Source: Acidobacteriota bacterium
GTDB taxonomy: Bacteria > Acidobacteriota > Vicinamibacteria > Vicinamibacterales > Fen-181
Direction: 5' to 3'
Length of the DNA: 35,488 nucleotides
NCBI GenBank assembly: GCA_003170135.1
Contig: PMZR01000047.1
Span: 1 to 35,488, forward strand
Each line of letters opens with the position of its first letter. The stretch's first letter is position 1. Made by a program: the position numbers and the translations under genes. Below are positions 8,535 through 17,812 of this stretch, piece after piece. Below the pieces are notes generated by a model. The model was not told where the DNA came from. It worked only from the letters and a program-made list of their open reading frames with translations, and searched no databases.

Positions 8535-10190
8535 TCAATCCAGCGCATCCCCGCCCGGCCCGACCATCATCTGGCGGTGCGCCCAGATGGGCAGGCCCCC
8601 GTGACCGAGCAGCCTGTCGTGGAACGAGCGGAGCGAGAACGCGTTCCCTTCCCTGGCGCGGCAATCCGCGCGCAGCTTCAAGAGCATCAACTTGCCGATC
8701 GAGTAGACGAGATACGTCGCATCGAAGGTCCCGCGCTCGGCTTCGCGGCGCGCCGACGGCTCCTCCATGAACGCCTCGTCTCTGAAGAGGCGCATCCCCT
8801 GCTCGACCGACATGTCTTCGGCGTGCAACCGGATGGCGACGATCACCCGCACCAGGCGGATGAGCGCCTCGGCCAGCTGCCCCAGGCGGATGGTCGGGTC
8901 CTCGCGGCCGAAGCCCGCCTCCATCATCATCTGCTCGCAGTAGTGCGCCCAGCCTTCGACGAACGACGCCGGCGAGAACATGATCGACTTGCGCAGCTTT
9001 GACTCGTTCCGGCGCAGGTGCTGGTAGTGCAGGAAGTGCCCCGGGTAGACCTCGTGGATCGAGATTGACCACAACGTCGGGTAGTTGAAGTCGCGCAGGT
9101 GTTCCTTCTGACGTTCGGGCGGCCATGCGGGATCGACATCCGTCAGGTAGTAATAGGCGGGCGTCGGCCGCGTCTCGAACGGGCCCGGGGTCCACATGCT
9201 GGCCGTCGACCAGCGATAGAAATCCGGCGTCGGCGCGACGACCACCTGCTCGCCACCGGGGATCGAGACGATGTCGTGGCGCTCGATGAACTGGACCAGC
9301 TCCGCCAGCTGGTCCTGGGCGTCGCGCACCAGGTGGCCGACCTCCGGATGCTGCTGCTTCGCGCGGCGCCACGCTTCGATCGGATCGCCGCTGTTCAACC
9401 GCCCGGCCACGCGCCTGAATTCCTCCTGCGTGGCGGCGAGTTCACGCCCCGCGATCGCGAGCAGCCGCTCGGCGCTCAGGCCGATGCCCTCTTCCAGCCG
9501 CAGCTTATCCTCGAGCCGCTGCCGGCCGAGGCGGAACGATGCCCGAGCTCTGGGCGCGAGATCCTGCTCGAGGTACGCGATATAGCCATGCATCGCGTCC
9601 GCGGCCTCGGTGGACGCGTCGGCCAGATCGCCGAGCAGGTGCAGATCGTCCACGTCGGCGAACGCCCTCGGCAGATCGGCCTCGACGAACTTGAGCACGC
9701 CCCGGAACGTCTCCAGCCCCACCTTGACGTAAATCCCGGGCGGATCCTTGACGTTCTCGCGCGCCGACTGGAGGAACCTCGGCAACTGCCTCAGCTTGGA
9801 GAGGACGCGGCGGGCGCGCTCGGTCGCGGGTGCGTAATCGAACAGCGTCTGGCCGACCAGCGTGGACGCCAGCGTATGGCCGTAGATGAGCGGGTTGCGC
9901 TCCCAGCCGCGCACCTCTTCCAATTCGTAGAGGCGCGCCCGGATGTTGGCCGCGACGATCGGGTGTTCGATGCGCTCGGTCGCGGTCAGGCTGTCGGGCG
10001 CAATCTGGTCCAGCCGTCGCGAGAACCCGCCAAGCGTGCGGGCATGGGTCTCGATCGCGGCGCGGCTGAAGTCCTCGAGCAGATCGTCGTACGCGTGCAC
10101 GCCGTCGAGCGTCGCGTCCGTCGGTTGTGACTCGTGAAGGAACGCCAGGTAGTGGTCGACGAAGTGATGCAGCGGTTCCGATGAGTACAT
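8535..10190 (-). CDS. DUF885 family protein, predicted zinc metallopeptidase
   Basis: A 551-residue, mostly helical protein. Seen: the DUF885 signature SISIHEVYPGHFLHYQH near residue 380, an HExxxxH-type zinc site with the family's PGH, and FVEGWAHYCEQMMMEAGF near 415, carrying the conserved EGWAHY glutamate. Further family landmarks are the opening YSSEPLHHFVDHYLAF and LVRVIVAIRLHAEDMS. No signal peptide is present from this start, so a cytosolic location is inferred. The open frame extends upstream to 10613, but that stretch lies opposite rsmI and lacks homology; the ATG at 10190 is chosen, with only a weak Shine-Dalgarno. DUF885 proteins are presumed peptidases; the substrate is not known. 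It is followed by the FmdB gene and is divergent from rsmI. Confidence 0.92.
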   Translation of the reverse strand: MYSSEPLHHFVDHYLAFLHESQPTDATLDGVHAYDDLLEDFSRAAIETHARTLGGFSRRLDQIAPDSLTATERIEHPIVAANIRARLYELEEVRGWERNPLIYGHTLASTLVGQTLFDYAPATERARRVLSKLRQLPRFLQSARENVKDPPGIYVKVGLETFRGVLKFVEADLPRAFADVDDLHLLGDLADASTEAADAMHGYIAYLEQDLAPRARASFRLGRQRLEDKLRLEEGIGLSAERLLAIAGRELAATQEEFRRVAGRLNSGDPIEAWRRAKQQHPEVGHLVRDAQDQLAELVQFIERHDIVSIPGGEQVVVAPTPDFYRWSTASMWTPGPFETRPTPAYYYLTDVDPAWPPERQKEHLRDFNYPTLWSISIHEVYPGHFLHYQHLRRNESKLRKSIMFSPASFVEGWAHYCEQMMMEAGFGREDPTIRLGQLAEALIRLVRVIVAIRLHAEDMSVEQGMRLFRDEAFMEEPSARREAERGTFDATYLVYSIGKLMLLKLRADCRAREGNAFSLRSFHDRLLGHGGLPIWAHRQMMVGPGGDALD

Positions 10191-10254
10191 GAGATGACCG
10201 TGCGGTCCATCGAGCGGTCTCGCCACCGGCTCCGGCGGCCGGCGGTCCCGTCGC

Positions 10255-10282
10255 GTGACTCCAGGCTCAGTAATGGTACAAT
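10255..10282 (+). promoter_or_regulatory. Candidate rsmI promoter
   Basis: GTGACT (10255-10260) and TACAAT (10277-10282, 5/6 to consensus) are separated by 16 bases. Transcription would begin about 10289, only some 7 bases before the rsmI ATG, which fits the lack of a Shine-Dalgarno there. Confidence 0.5.
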
Positions 10283-10295
10283 ATTTGGTCCGCCG

Positions 10296-11147
10296 ATGGT
10301 TGGCACACTCTACGTTGTCTCGACCCCGATTGGAAATCTCGAAGACGTGACCCTGCGCGCCCTGCGGGTGCTCAGGGAAGCCGATCTCATCGCCGCGGAG
10401 GATACCCGCCACACCGCCCGGCTCCTGCAACGCTACGAGATCGGAACCTCCACGACCAGTTTTCACGAACACAACGAACGCCAGAAGCTGCCGGCGCTCC
10501 TCGCGCGGCTGAAGGACGGCGCCAGGATCGCGCTGGTCTCGGACGCGGGAACCCCCGGCGTTCGCGACCCCGGGTATCGGCTGGTCCGCGCGGCCATCGA
10601 CGAGCAAATCCACGTGGAAGTCATTCCCGGTCCGAGCGCCGTCCTGACGGCGCTGGTCGCCTCAGGCCTCCCCATGGACACCTTCACCTTCCTCGGTTTT
10701 CCGCCCCCGAGAGCGAAAGCGCGGGCCGACTGGCTGGCGCGCATGGCTGGCGAGCCCCGCACAGTGGTGTTCTTCGAGGCGCCGCACCGCATCCGCGCCA
10801 CGCTCGAAGAGCTGGTCCGCGTGGTGGGCGGCCGGGAAGTGGCTGTTGCACGGGAACTGACCAAGCTGCACGAGGAAGTACTGCGGGGAACGCCATCTGA
10901 CCTGCTCGCGCGCCTGCCGGAGCCCCGGGGTGAATTCACCGTCCTCGTCGCACCGCCTTCTCCGGACCTGGCACCCGTGGCCATCCCGGACGATGATTCG
11001 ATCAGCCGGGCGTTCATGGAGATGGTCGCCGGCTCCGCGACGACCCGACGCGGTGCAATTTCTGCACTGGCGAGACGCTACGGCATGCCATCAAAGGAGA
11101 TTTACGCGGCCATCGAGCGCCAAAAGCTGCGGGCTGCACAAGATTAG
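10296..11147 (+). CDS. rsmI: 16S rRNA (cytidine1402-2'-O)-methyltransferase
   Basis: Methylates the ribose of C1402 in the decoding centre of 16S rRNA using S-adenosylmethionine. At 283 residues it is the normal length. Seen: the tetrapyrrole-methylase-type fold with LYVVSTPIGNLEDVTLRAL at the N-terminus, AAEDTRHTARLL, VSDAGTPGVRDPGYRLV, VIPGPSAVLTALVASGLP and VFFEAPHRI, all diagnostic of RsmI, plus the C-terminal helical region ending SKEIYAAIERQKLRA. The start is the ATG at 10296, where homology begins; the frame is open 34 codons further upstream but reads through the putative promoter. It is divergent from the DUF885 gene with a gap of 105 bases. Confidence 0.97.
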   Translation: MVGTLYVVSTPIGNLEDVTLRALRVLREADLIAAEDTRHTARLLQRYEIGTSTTSFHEHNERQKLPALLARLKDGARIALVSDAGTPGVRDPGYRLVRAAIDEQIHVEVIPGPSAVLTALVASGLPMDTFTFLGFPPPRAKARADWLARMAGEPRTVVFFEAPHRIRATLEELVRVVGGREVAVARELTKLHEEVLRGTPSDLLARLPEPRGEFTVLVAPPSPDLAPVAIPDDDSISRAFMEMVAGSATTRRGAISALARRYGMPSKEIYAAIERQKLRAAQD

Positions 11148-11294
11148 CTGGCTCATTCGTCTGTCCAGGCGTGGCACGTTCCTTGGTTGGGGTCGAGGTG
11201 TCCTGGCCCTGGGCTTCCGTCTCCTGGCCCATCGGTTCAACGTGGCCCATCGCCGAAACGGCGCGACGGCCGAATCCGTATGGCTGTGGTTGGC

Positions 11295-11324
11295 TTGACC
11301 GCGCATGCAGGCTTTTGCTAACGT
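11295..11324 (+). promoter_or_regulatory. Candidate promoter of the TPR-glmU-glmS block
   Basis: TTGACC (11295-11300) is followed after 18 bases by TAACGT (11319-11324), preceded by TGC as an extended -10. The hexamer match is only moderate. This lies in the 231-bp gap between rsmI and the TPR gene, the natural place for a promoter driving the plus-strand block. Confidence 0.35.
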
Positions 11325-11378
11325 AGCGCCACTCGCTGCACAACGATGGCGTGGTCGGTTGCCCGGGACACCAGCCTT

Positions 11379-12053
11379 ATGGCCAAGCACCGCCGGCTTT
11401 CGTCCAGACGCGGTTCACCGAGTCCAGCGCGGCCGGCGCGCACCCGCCTTCCGGCCCGCTCTGCGGTTCCGGCCCGGGCGGGACGCTCGCGTGTCCCACA
11501 CGCCGAGCGCTCCTCCGATGCGCACACCGAGGCGGTCCGAGCCTACGAGCACGGCGTCGGGGCGCTGCAGCAGCGTGATTACGGTCGCGCGGCCCAGCTG
11601 CTCGAATCCGTCATCCTTCGTTACCCCGACGAGAAGGAACTCCACGAACGGGTCCGCCTGTATCTCAACGTCTGCCACCGGCAGGTGGCGCCGCCGGACC
11701 GCACGCCGCAGACCACCCAGGAGCGCGTTTACGCTGCGACGCTGGCGCTCAACGCAGGAGCCTACGAGAACGGCCTCGTGCATCTGCGGTTGGCGCTCCA
11801 AGCCGAACCGTCCAACGACCACGTCCACTACATGCTGGGCGTCTTGCACGCGCTTCGCCGCGATTTCGCCTCGTCGCTCTCGCACCTGCAGCGCGCCGTC
11901 GAACTCAACCCGGAAAACCGGTTCCTGGCGCACCAGGATGCCGACCTGGCCGGGCTGCGCGAAGCCGATCCCAGCTTCCGCACGATTATCGATGGGGCCG
12001 TCACAGCGCGGCACGAGCGGCGTGACGCTCACCGGCCTCGAGCGGCGCGCTAG
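11379..12053 (+). CDS. Tetratricopeptide repeat protein
   Basis: A 224-residue protein. Residues 1-45 are very basic and probably disordered (Arg/Ser/Pro/Ala rich). After them come TPR-like helical pairs at about 51-85 (AYEHGVGALQQRDYGRAAQLLESVI), 114-145 (YAATLALNAGAYENGLVHLRLAL) and 148-182 (HYMLGVLHALRRDFASSLSHLQRAVELNP). TPRs mediate protein contacts; the partner is unknown. No signal peptide or catalytic motif is seen. The start is uncertain: MAKHRR at 11379 is preferred to the ATG at 11346, but neither has a good Shine-Dalgarno. It is the first gene of a plus-strand run leading to glmU, glmS and pcrA. Confidence 0.82.
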   Translation: MAKHRRLSSRRGSPSPARPARTRLPARSAVPARAGRSRVPHAERSSDAHTEAVRAYEHGVGALQQRDYGRAAQLLESVILRYPDEKELHERVRLYLNVCHRQVAPPDRTPQTTQERVYAATLALNAGAYENGLVHLRLALQAEPSNDHVHYMLGVLHALRRDFASSLSHLQRAVELNPENRFLAHQDADLAGLREADPSFRTIIDGAVTARHERRDAHRPRAAR

Positions 12054-12072
12054 CCCGCCGCTTCCGCGTCAG

Positions 12073-12228
12073 ATGATTGGACATGTCGTCGGGGGTGTCC
12101 CGGCTGGCGGGGGTGTCTCGTCCTTCGCTTCGGCCGGGTCGTCGCCGAAGGTCCCGGACCGCCAGTCCCGCATGGCGGCGTTGGACGCTGCCCGGATTCG
12201 GGCGCTTGCGGCGCGAGGGGAGCGGTGA
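12073..12228 (+). CDS. Small ORF, 51 residues, overlapping glmU start
   Basis: An unrecognised short reading frame filling most of the gap between the TPR gene and glmU. It starts at the ATG at 12073 and ends with TGA at 12226-12228, which overlaps the glmU GTG start (GTGA), the arrangement expected for translational coupling. The C-terminal half, RMAALDAARIRALAARGER, looks like an amphipathic basic helix and its codons have high GC at the third position, as in neighbouring genes. Against it: no clear Shine-Dalgarno and no recognised homology. It may instead be leader sequence. Confidence 0.35.
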   Translation: MIGHVVGGVPAGGGVSSFASAGSSPKVPDRQSRMAALDAARIRALAARGER

Positions 12229-13610
12229 TCGTGTCAGAAACGCATGTCGTGATCCTGGCCGCCGGGAAGGGGACGCGGATGAAGTCCGCCTTCCCGAAGG
12301 TCCTGCACCGCGTCGCCGGCGCCCCGATGATCGAGTACCTGCTGGCCGCGGCGCGGCCGCTCGCGCCGGCCACCATCACGCTCGTCGTCGGGCACGGGGC
12401 GGACCTTTTGCGCGACCGCCTGGCCGGGCGCGGGAACCTGCGGTTCGTGGTGCAGGAACCACAGCTCGGGACGGGCCACGCCCTCCGGCAAACCGAAGCG
12501 TTGTTTGCGGGTGTCGGCGGCACTCTCGTCATGCTGCAGGGCGACGTCCCGCTGCTCACGTCCGCGACGCTCGAGCGCCTGGTCATGACGCACCGCTGCT
12601 CGCAGGCGGCGGCGACGGTCGTGACCGCGGTGTTCGACGATCCGTTCGGGTACGGGCGCATCATCCGTGAAGGCGGCGAGCTTGTCCGCATCGTCGAGGA
12701 GCGCGACGCGACCAACGCCGAACGCGGCATCTGCGAAGTGAATGCCGGCATTTACGCGTTCGATCTCGCCATGCTCTTCCCGTCGCTGGCGCGCATCGCC
12801 GCGGCCAATGCGCAGGGCGAGTACTACCTGCCGGACCTGGTCGGCATCTACCGGCAGGAAGGGCGCGCGGTGGGCAGCGTGCGCGTGGACGATCCCGATG
12901 AGATCCGCGGCATCAACAGCCGCAAGGAGCTGGCAGCGGTGAGCAGGATCGTGCGACAACAGCGAAACGCCGCGTTGATGGCGGCGGGCGTCACCCTCGA
13001 AGACCCGGACACGACCTACGTCGGGCCGGAGGTCGAAGTCGGCCGCGACACGATCCTGCACCCCGGGGTCGTGCTCGAAGGACACACGCGCATCGGGTCG
13101 AACTGCGAGATCCATGCGCATGTCCGCATCGTCGACTCGACGCTCGAGGACGGCGTGACGGTGTTCAACTTCTGCGTGCTCAACGGCGCGCGCGTGGCGG
13201 CCGACGCGCGCATCGGGCCGTTCGCGCACCTGCGGCCCGACGCGGACGTCCGCGAGGCGGCGCACGTCGGCAATTTCGTCGAACTGAAGAAGACGGTGCT
13301 CGGCGCCCGGTCCAAGGCCAACCACCTGGCCTACCTCGGGGACGCGACGATCGGCGAAGGCGTGAACGTCGGGGCGGGCACGATCACCTGCAACTACGAC
13401 GGCCTCCGCAAGCACCCGACGACCATCGAAGACGGCGCCTTCGTCGGCAGCGATACGACGCTGGTGGCCCCCGTCACCCTCGGCAAGGGCGCCTACGTCG
13501 CCGCCGGGTCGTGTATCGTGAACGACGTGCCTCCCGGGGCACTCGGCATCGCGCGCGGCGTCCAGGTGAACAAGGAAGGCTGGGTGGCGCGGAAGCAGGG
13601 GAAGAAGTAG
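12225..13610 (+). CDS. glmU: Bifunctional UDP-N-acetylglucosamine pyrophosphorylase / glucosamine-1-phosphate N-acetyltransferase
   Basis: Catalyses the last two steps to UDP-GlcNAc: acetylation of GlcN-1-P with acetyl-CoA, then uridylyl transfer from UTP. The product feeds peptidoglycan and LPS synthesis. At 461 residues it is full length. Seen: the N-terminal pyrophosphorylase domain (about 1-230) with VILAAGKGTRMKSAFPKVLH, LQGDVPLL and NAGIYAF; then a left-handed beta-helix (about 250-450) with HLRPDADVREAAHVGNFVE and the acetyltransferase segment AGTITCNYDG. Start: GTG at 12225 after GAGGGGAG (12215-12222); an in-frame GTG at 12231 is also possible. glmS begins 12 bases downstream, so the two enzymes of the pathway are in one transcription unit. 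Confidence 0.98.
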   Translation: MIVSETHVVILAAGKGTRMKSAFPKVLHRVAGAPMIEYLLAAARPLAPATITLVVGHGADLLRDRLAGRGNLRFVVQEPQLGTGHALRQTEALFAGVGGTLVMLQGDVPLLTSATLERLVMTHRCSQAAATVVTAVFDDPFGYGRIIREGGELVRIVEERDATNAERGICEVNAGIYAFDLAMLFPSLARIAAANAQGEYYLPDLVGIYRQEGRAVGSVRVDDPDEIRGINSRKELAAVSRIVRQQRNAALMAAGVTLEDPDTTYVGPEVEVGRDTILHPGVVLEGHTRIGSNCEIHAHVRIVDSTLEDGVTVFNFCVLNGARVAADARIGPFAHLRPDADVREAAHVGNFVELKKTVLGARSKANHLAYLGDATIGEGVNVGAGTITCNYDGLRKHPTTIEDGAFVGSDTTLVAPVTLGKGAYVAAGSCIVNDVPPGALGIARGVQVNKEGWVARKQGKK

Positions 13611-13622
13611 GAAGGATCGACC

Positions 13623-15476
13623 ATGTGCGGCATCATCGGCTACATCGGATCGAAAGACGTCGTGCCCGTGCTGATTGACGGGCTGCGGCGGCTCGAGTAT
13701 CGGGGCTACGACTCGGCGGGCGTCGCCGTCGTGCGCGACGGCAAGGTCCTCCTGCGGCGCAGCGCCGGCAAGCTGTCGAAACTCGAAGAGGTCATCGAAC
13801 GCGATCCGCTGGTCGGCGAGTACGGCCTCGGCCACACGCGCTGGGCCACGCACGGCCGTCCGACCGAGGAGAACGCGCACCCGCATCGCGACTGCTCCGG
13901 CCGCATCGTCGTCGTGCACAACGGCATCATCGAGAACTACCTGGACCTGAAGCGGGAACTGCAGCAGCAGGGTCACCTCTTCGTCACGGAGACCGACACC
14001 GAAGTGGTGGCGCACCTGGTCGAACGCGAGATGCGCGAGGCGAACGGCACGCTCGAGATCGCGGTCCGGCGGGCGCTTCGCCATCTGCGAGGTCTCTTCG
14101 CGGTCGTGCTGATGTCGGCCGACGATCCCGAGAAGCTGGTCGCGGTCCGCAACGGGCCGCCGATCGTGGTCGGCCTCGGCGACGACGAGTTCTTCGTCGC
14201 CTCGGACATCCCCGCCATCCTGTCGCACACGCGGGACGTCGTCTTTTTGGGCGACGAGGAGATGGCGGTCATCACGCGGCACGGGGTCCAGTTCACGAAC
14301 TTCGAGGGCCTGCCGGTTTCCAAGGCCACCCAGCGCGTGCTGTGGGATCCGATCATGGCCGAGAAGTCCGGCTACAAGCATTTCATGCTGAAGGAGATCT
14401 TCGAGCAGCCGCAGGCGGTGCGCGACACGATCCTCGGACGCGTGTCGCCCGATACCGGCCGCGTGTTCCTCCAGGAGATGGTGCTGTCGGACGCGGATCT
14501 GCGCACGATCGACAAGGTGACGATCCTCGCGTGCGGCACGTCCTGGCATGCCGGCCTGGTCGGCAAATACATGATCGAGGAATTGGCCCGGCTGCCGGTC
14601 GAGGTCGACTACGGGTCCGAGTACCGGTATCGCAAGCCGATCGCGGACAAGCGCACGCTCGTCATCGTGATCACCCAGTCGGGCGAGACGGCCGACACGC
14701 TGGCCGCGCTGCGCGAGGCGAAGCGCCATGGCGCGCGCAGCATCAGTATCTGCAACGTCGTCGGCAGCATGGCGACCAGGGAGACCGAAGGGACGGTGTA
14801 CACGCACGCGGGCCCCGAAATCGGCGTCGCGTCGACCAAGGCGTTCACGTCGCAGCTGGTGGCGCTGTATCTGCTCGCGCTGCACCTGGGCCAGGTGCGC
14901 GAGCAGCTGACGCCCGAGGCGTCGCGCAGTCATGTGGAGGCGCTGCTGCAGCTGCCGCAGATCCTCGAGCAGACGCTCAAGGACTCGGCGCCGCTCATGG
15001 AGCGCATCGCGAAGCAGCTCTACAACCGGAAGGACTTCCTGTACCTCGGCCGCGGCATCAATTACCCGATTGCGCTCGAAGGCGCGCTGAAGCTGAAGGA
15101 AATCTCGTACATCCACGCCGAAGGCTACCCGGCCGGCGAGATGAAGCACGGGCCGATCGCCTTGATCGACGAGCAGATGCCGGTGGTGACGATTGCCCCT
15201 CACGACGCGGTCTTCGAGAAGATGATCGGCAACATCCAGGAAGTGAAGGCGCGCGGCGGCCGGGTCCTGGCCCTGACGAGCGAAGGCGACGACAAGCTGG
15301 AGGCCGTGCTCGACCCGGCGATGGATTTCGCGGTGCCGCTGGCCGTGACGCACCCGCTGTTGACGCCCGTCGTGATGGTGGTTCCGCTGCAGCTGCTTGC
15401 GTATCACATCGCGGTGCGGCTGGGCTGCGATGTGGACCAACCGCGCAACCTGGCCAAGAGCGTCACGGTAGAATAG
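13623..15476 (+). CDS. glmS: Glutamine--fructose-6-phosphate aminotransferase (isomerizing)
   Basis: Makes glucosamine-6-phosphate from fructose-6-phosphate and glutamine, the first committed step to UDP-GlcNAc. At 617 residues it is full length. Seen: Met-Cys-Gly-Ile-Ile start, whose Cys becomes the N-terminal nucleophile of the glutaminase domain ([42 protein letters not shown]), then two SIS sugar-isomerase domains ([38 protein letters not shown]) and the canonical C-terminal end [14 protein letters not shown] (13612-13616) lies six bases before the ATG. No glmS ribozyme can fit in the 12-base gap after glmU, so regulation is by other means. Its stop is followed by a 28-bp palindrome. Confidence 0.98.
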   Translation: MCGIIGYIGSKDVVPVLIDGLRRLEYRGYDSAGVAVVRDGKVLLRRSAGKLSKLEEVIERDPLVGEYGLGHTRWATHGRPTEENAHPHRDCSGRIVVVHNGIIENYLDLKRELQQQGHLFVTETDTEVVAHLVEREMREANGTLEIAVRRALRHLRGLFAVVLMSADDPEKLVAVRNGPPIVVGLGDDEFFVASDIPAILSHTRDVVFLGDEEMAVITRHGVQFTNFEGLPVSKATQRVLWDPIMAEKSGYKHFMLKEIFEQPQAVRDTILGRVSPDTGRVFLQEMVLSDADLRTIDKVTILACGTSWHAGLVGKYMIEELARLPVEVDYGSEYRYRKPIADKRTLVIVITQSGETADTLAALREAKRHGARSISICNVVGSMATRETEGTVYTHAGPEIGVASTKAFTSQLVALYLLALHLGQVREQLTPEASRSHVEALLQLPQILEQTLKDSAPLMERIAKQLYNRKDFLYLGRGINYPIALEGALKLKEISYIHAEGYPAGEMKHGPIALIDEQMPVVTIAPHDAVFEKMIGNIQEVKARGGRVLALTSEGDDKLEAVLDPAMDFAVPLAVTHPLLTPVVMVVPLQLLAYHIAVRLGCDVDQPRNLAKSVTVE

Positions 15477-15482
15477 ATGATG

Positions 15483-15510
15483 GTAGGGGCACAACATGTT
15501 GTGCCCCTAC
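15483..15510. repeat. 28-bp perfect palindrome between glmS and pcrA
   Basis: Fourteen bases, GTAGGGGCACAACA, are followed at once by their exact reverse complement, with no spacer. It begins six bases after the glmS stop codon. It resembles dispersed GGGGCAC-type palindromic units known from several high-GC phyla. A transcript hairpin is possible, but there is no T-tract after it. Confidence 0.85.
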
Positions 15511-15544
15511 GGTGACATTGGTCGGTTTTCGGTCGGTTCTCCAT

Positions 15545-17797
15545 TTGGACAATCATCTCGCCCAACTGAATCCCGAGCAACGCGAGGCCGCGCTGCACGT
15601 GAACGGCCCGCTGCTCATCCTCGCCGGCGCCGGCTCCGGCAAGACGCGCGTCATCGTGCATCGCATTGCGCACCTCGTCGAGGAGGGCCATGCGCGGCCG
15701 GGCGAAGTGCTCGCCGTCACCTTCACGAACAAGGCCGCCGAGGAGATGCGGCTGCGCGTCGAGCGGCTGCTCGGCGGGGCGTCCCATGACGTCTGGCTGT
15801 CCACGTTTCACTCACTGTGCGCGCGGCTGCTGCGGCGCGAGGCGCCCCACATCGGCCTGACACGCGACTTCGTGATCTACGACGGCACGGACCAGCTCTC
15901 CGCCATCAAGCAGGCCATGCGGGAGCTGCAGGTGGACGAAGCCCTGATGCAGCCGAGGGCCGCGCTCTCGATCATCAGCCACGCGAAGAACCGCATGGAA
16001 ACGCCCGAGACCATGGCCGCGCACCGCGGCAACCCCAGGGACGAAATCGTGGCGCGCATCTTCGCGCGCTACCAGGCGTCGCTCGCGGCGAGCGGGGCGC
16101 TCGATTTCGACGATCTCCTGCTCAAGAGCGTCGTGCTGTTGAAGGAGACCGAGGCGGGGAAGCGTTACGCCTCCAAGTTCCGGTACGTGCTCGTGGACGA
16201 GTACCAGGACACGAACCGGCCGCAGTACCTTCTCATCCGGCACCTGGCGGCCGCCCATCAGAACATCTGCGTGGTGGGCGATCCCGACCAATCGATCTAC
16301 CAGTGGCGCGGCGCAGACCTGAAGAACATTCTCGACTTCGAGCAGGACTTCCCGAACGCGACAGTGGTGCGGCTCGAGCGCAACTATCGATCCACCCAGA
16401 TCATCCTCGACGCGGCGACCTCGGTCATCAGCCGGAACCTGCTGCGCAAGGACAAGCGCCTCTGGACGGAACGGGCGGGCGGGGACCAGATTGCGTACCT
16501 CCGGGCGGGCGACGAGATCGAGGAAGCCGACTTCATCGCGCGGACGGCGCGCATGGCCCTGCGCGAGGACGAGGACGGCCGGATGGCGGTGCTCTACCGC
16601 ATCAACGCGCAGTCGCGTGTCCTCGAAGACGCCTTGCGCCGCGAGGGCGTCGCGTACCGCATCGTCGGCAGCGTCAGGTTCTACGAGCGCAAGGAGATCA
16701 AGGACGCGCTCGCGTACCTCAAGCTGATGCTCAACGCGGACGACGACGTGAGCTTCCGCCGGATCGTGAACGTGCCCGCGCGGGGCATCGGCAAGAGCGT
16801 CATGGACGCACTGGAGCACGTGCCGGCGGGCCACGAGACGCCGCTGCTCGGCGACCTCGTCCAGGAATCGTCGCTGTGGTGCCGCCTCGAGCGCGGCCTG
16901 CGCGAGGGGCTGTTTGCCGGCCGCCAGGCGGCATCGCTGCGCGCGTTCCACGAGATGATGATCGGGCTGCGCGAGATGGCGGCCACGGAACCGCTCTCGA
17001 CGGCGATCGGCAAGATGCTCGATCGCTCGGGCTACCTCCAGCATCTGCGGGAAGACCGCAGCGAGGACGCCGAGGCCCGCATCGAGAACCTGGCCGAACT
17101 GGTGTCGGCCGCCCGCGAGTTCGAGGCGCGGCAGGACGAGGCCACGCTCTCGGGGTTCGTCGATCAGCTGTCGTTGCTGTCCGATGTCGATGAAGAACAG
17201 GGGAGCCGCGATGCGCGAATCCTGCTCATGACCATGCACAGCGCCAAGGGCCTCGAGTTTCCCGTCGTGGTCATCGCCGGCATGGAGGAGGGCCTCTTCC
17301 CGCACTCGCGCTCGAATGCCGACGACGACGACCTCGAGGAAGAGCGCCGATTGTGCTACGTGGGCATGACGCGGGCGCAGGATCGGCTGATCCTCACCAG
17401 TGCCGCGAGGCGGCGGGTCTTCGGCGAGTACCGCAACACCGAGCCCTCCCGGTTCATCGCGGAGGTCCCGGCGGCGCTGGTGCGCGAGATCCCCGGCGCG
17501 GCGCCCGCGTACCGTTCGACGTTCCAGTATCCCGAGTACCGGGCACCGGGGTCGTCGTTCCGCCGCGGCGGGGGATTGCCGCGCGTGCGCGAGGAACAGC
17601 CGACCTATACATACGAGAACGAAGATCAGTCGGCGGGCGTGTTCGGGACGGGCACACGCGTGCGCCACCCGCAATTCGGCATCGGTACCGTGCAGACCGT
17701 CGAGGAAATCGGGAACGACGTCAAGCTGACGGTAAAATTCGCGAGCGTGGGTCTGAAGCGGCTGATCGGCAAGTACGCGAAACTCGAATTGGCGTGA
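15545..17797 (+). CDS. pcrA: ATP-dependent DNA helicase PcrA/UvrD (superfamily 1)
   Basis: A 3'-5' DNA helicase for nucleotide-excision and mismatch repair and for clearing proteins from DNA. At 750 residues it has the family length. Seen: LAQLNPEQREA (Q-motif region), Walker A GAGSGKT at residues 28-34, VTFTNKAAEEMR, motif II DEYQDTN near 218, GDPDQSIYQWRGA, RLERNYRST, TMHSAKGLEFPVVVI (motif V), RRLCYVGMTRAQDRL (motif VI) and a C-terminal Tudor-like domain (TRVRHPQFGIGTV to KYAKLELA) that binds RNA polymerase in PcrA/UvrD. The start is uncertain: TTG at 15545 puts MDNHLAQLNPEQ at the N-terminus as in the family, while a GTG at 15512 would add 11 residues. The Shine-Dalgarno is poor for both. 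It is convergent with the next gene, 15 bases away. Confidence 0.97.
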   Translation: MDNHLAQLNPEQREAALHVNGPLLILAGAGSGKTRVIVHRIAHLVEEGHARPGEVLAVTFTNKAAEEMRLRVERLLGGASHDVWLSTFHSLCARLLRREAPHIGLTRDFVIYDGTDQLSAIKQAMRELQVDEALMQPRAALSIISHAKNRMETPETMAAHRGNPRDEIVARIFARYQASLAASGALDFDDLLLKSVVLLKETEAGKRYASKFRYVLVDEYQDTNRPQYLLIRHLAAAHQNICVVGDPDQSIYQWRGADLKNILDFEQDFPNATVVRLERNYRSTQIILDAATSVISRNLLRKDKRLWTERAGGDQIAYLRAGDEIEEADFIARTARMALREDEDGRMAVLYRINAQSRVLEDALRREGVAYRIVGSVRFYERKEIKDALAYLKLMLNADDDVSFRRIVNVPARGIGKSVMDALEHVPAGHETPLLGDLVQESSLWCRLERGLREGLFAGRQAASLRAFHEMMIGLREMAATEPLSTAIGKMLDRSGYLQHLREDRSEDAEARIENLAELVSAAREFEARQDEATLSGFVDQLSLLSDVDEEQGSRDARILLMTMHSAKGLEFPVVVIAGMEEGLFPHSRSNADDDDLEEERRLCYVGMTRAQDRLILTSAARRRVFGEYRNTEPSRFIAEVPAALVREIPGAAPAYRSTFQYPEYRAPGSSFRRGGGLPRVREEQPTYTYENEDQSAGVFGTGTRVRHPQFGIGTVQTVEEIGNDVKLTVKFASVGLKRLIGKYAKLELA

Positions 17798-17812
17798 GGC
17801 AGGCCGGCTTTT

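Noticed and set aside
10608..10623. Second parS-like site in rsmI around TCCACGTGGA
   Set aside because: Only the central ten bases match; the outer positions differ, giving about 11 of 16 matches.
13611..13622. glmS ribozyme/riboswitch upstream of glmS
   Set aside because: Only 12 bases separate glmU and glmS, too short for the ribozyme, and no core motif is seen upstream.
12234..15497. 1087-codon open frame on the minus strand opposite glmU/glmS
   Set aside because: Low-complexity His/Arg/Asp-rich shadow of two well-identified genes; not coding.
17798..17812. Intrinsic terminator between pcrA and the convergent lipoprotein gene
   Set aside because: A GCCGGC followed by five T residues is present, but there is no real stem-loop in 15 bases.
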